Of a stretch of DNA of 41,964 bases, positions 40,767 to 41,964 are shown in pieces. How positions within the stretch are numbered: the first letter of the stretch is position 1; each line of letters starts with the position of its first letter. Below the pieces are notes generated by a model. The model ran no database searches. It was not told the DNA's origin and was given only the letters and a program-made list of their open reading frames with translations. Source of the stretch: Christensenella sp. UBA6406 (GTDB lineage Bacteria; Bacillota; Clostridia; Christensenellales; UBA1242); assembly GCA_002438625.1 (NCBI GenBank), contig DJPS01000015.1, forward strand, positions 56,401 through 98,364, given 5' to 3'. Position numbers and translations under genes: made by a program.

Positions 40767-41813
40767 ATGGAAAAAAGCGAAAAATTGAAAATCCTAGATA
40801 GTGCAATTTTGAAAATAGAAAAAGCATATGGCAAAGGTGCAATAATGAAATATGGCGAAGCAAGTCGTGAGCCTATTGAAGTTATTCCAACTGGATGCCT
40901 TGCTATTGACAATGCACTTGGAATTGGTGGCGTGCCAAGGGGCAGGATTGTGGAGATTTATGGACCTGAATCATCTGGTAAAACAACGGTTGCGTTGCAC
41001 GTTGTGGCAGAGTGCCAAAAAATGGGCGGGATTTGTGCATTTATTGATGCGGAGCACGCACTAGACCCAACTTATGCAGAGAGATTGGGCGTAAATTTGG
41101 CAGAACTTTACATTTCTCAACCAGACAGTGGAGAGCAAGCACTTGAAATTTGCGAGAATTTGATTTCAAGCGGTGCGATAGATTTGGTGGTTGTTGACTC
41201 TGTTGCGGCACTTACGCCAAAAGCGGAAATAGATGGCGAAATTGGGGACAACTTTATAGGGCTTCAAGCAAGACTTATGAGTCAAGCAATGAGAAAATTG
41301 ACAGGTGTTGCAAGCAAGACAAAAACAAGTGTGATTTTTATTAATCAACTAAGGGAAAAGGTTGGCGTTATGTTTGGTTCGCCAGAAACTACACCAGGCG
41401 GTAAGGCACTTAAATTTTATAGCAGTATAAGAATAGATGTGCGTAAAGTTGATACGATTAAGGATGGCACGGACATCATAGGTAACAGAACAAAGGTTAA
41501 AGTTGTTAAAAATAAAATGGCACCGCCTTTTAAACAAGCGGAGTTTGACATTGTTTATGGGCAAGGAATTTCTAGGGATGGCACGCTACTTGATATGGCG
41601 GTTGAGTGCGAGATTATAGACAAAAGCGGGGCGTGGTTCTCTTATAATGGTGATAAGATTGGGCAAGGTAGAGAGAATGCAAAGGCGTTTTTAAAGAACA
41701 ACCCAGAAGTGTTTGCGGAAGTTGAAGCGAAAGTTAGGGATTGTATTTTAAAGAAATCTACACCATTGCAAAGCGATGATGTTGTTGATGACACTTTACA
41801 AGAAGATGAATAA
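40767..41813 (+). CDS. recA: Recombinase RecA
   Basis: Forms filaments on single-stranded DNA, catalyses strand exchange and stimulates LexA self-cleavage. The 348 residues match the family. Walker A is GPESSGKT (66-73), followed by FIDAEHALDP, VVVDSVAALTPKAEI, the INQLREKVGVMFGSPE loop, and TTPGGKALKFYSS. The C-terminal tail is acidic (DDVVDDTLQEDE). AAAGGAA precedes the ATG. The 118 bases upstream contain no convincing consensus promoter and no obvious LexA box, so transcription from the pgsA-cinA side is possible. Confidence 0.98.
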   Translation: MEKSEKLKILDSAILKIEKAYGKGAIMKYGEASREPIEVIPTGCLAIDNALGIGGVPRGRIVEIYGPESSGKTTVALHVVAECQKMGGICAFIDAEHALDPTYAERLGVNLAELYISQPDSGEQALEICENLISSGAIDLVVVDSVAALTPKAEIDGEIGDNFIGLQARLMSQAMRKLTGVASKTKTSVIFINQLREKVGVMFGSPETTPGGKALKFYSSIRIDVRKVDTIKDGTDIIGNRTKVKVVKNKMAPPFKQAEFDIVYGQGISRDGTLLDMAVECEIIDKSGAWFSYNGDKIGQGRENAKAFLKNNPEVFAEVEAKVRDCILKKSTPLQSDDVVDDTLQEDE

Positions 41814-41964
41814 GCAAAAAGTTAAATTTGAAAGTGCAAAAAATTGTGCATATAGTTGTTATAAAAAGAATAAAATTGCAAATTGAATAGCATAATGTTG
41901 TTGTTAAATATAATAAAAATTAAATATTTGCCGATTTAATTTTATTTAATTTATTTGCATTTTT
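41814..41964. other. A+T-rich end of the window
   Basis: 151 bases after recA without a gene, terminator or promoter that I can support. Confidence 0.5.

Overview
The window is a low-GC (by eye about two-thirds A+T) bacterial chromosome segment. It fits an uncultured member of the Bacillota/Clostridia. The evidence is the S10-spc-alpha ribosomal gene order, the zinc-ribbon forms of S14, L24, L36 and S4, strong AGGAGG-type ribosome binding sites, TTGACA-17-TATAAT promoters often carrying a TGn extended -10, and the rpsO-pnp-ylxY and ftsK-rimO-pgsA-cinA-recA synteny blocks. TGA is used as a stop, so the code is standard. All recognised genes but one lie on the + strand. I cannot name a genus.

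Layout. 1-608: one unrecognised small membrane-tailed protein with its own terminator. 609-1520: a roughly 900-base regulatory stretch with two near-perfect promoters and a structured RNA element. 1521-12150: rpsJ through secY, 22 tightly packed genes. 12484-14379: adk, map, a KOW-domain protein and infA. 14406-18061: an internal promoter, rpmJ, a 383-base hairpin-rich spacer, then rpsM-rpsK-rpsD-rpoA-rplQ closed by a clear terminator. 18593-25305: accessory region with a leucine-rich-repeat fusion protein, a G-rich islet, dinB with a small partner gene, and a lipoprotein. 25306-26226 (-): a membrane-anchored exported protein. 26361-31973: rpsO, an AAA ATPase, pnp and ylxY. 32055-33428: a second AAA ATPase. 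33673-41813: ftsK/spoIIIE, rimO, pgsA, a shortened cinA and recA.

How they fit together. The first 18 kb builds the ribosome, the translocon and the RNA polymerase alpha subunit, with adenylate kinase, N-terminal Met removal and initiation factor 1. The 26-42 kb part is the classic Bacillota block for RNA decay, chromosome translocation, S12 modification, phospholipid synthesis and recombination, interrupted at two junctions by promoter-equipped AAA/DUF4143-type ATPase cassettes.

The items most worth a second look are: the structured element before the S10 operon (about 772-950); the multi-hairpin leader between rpmJ and rpsM, where rpsD lies inside the operon; the LRR fusion protein with an unrecognised C-terminal domain; the roughly 700-residue Asn/Ser-rich FtsK linker; the MoCF-less, active-site-degenerate CinA; and the G-rich islet at about 21,050-21,420. 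No CRISPR array, IS element, tRNA, rRNA or complete defence system was seen.
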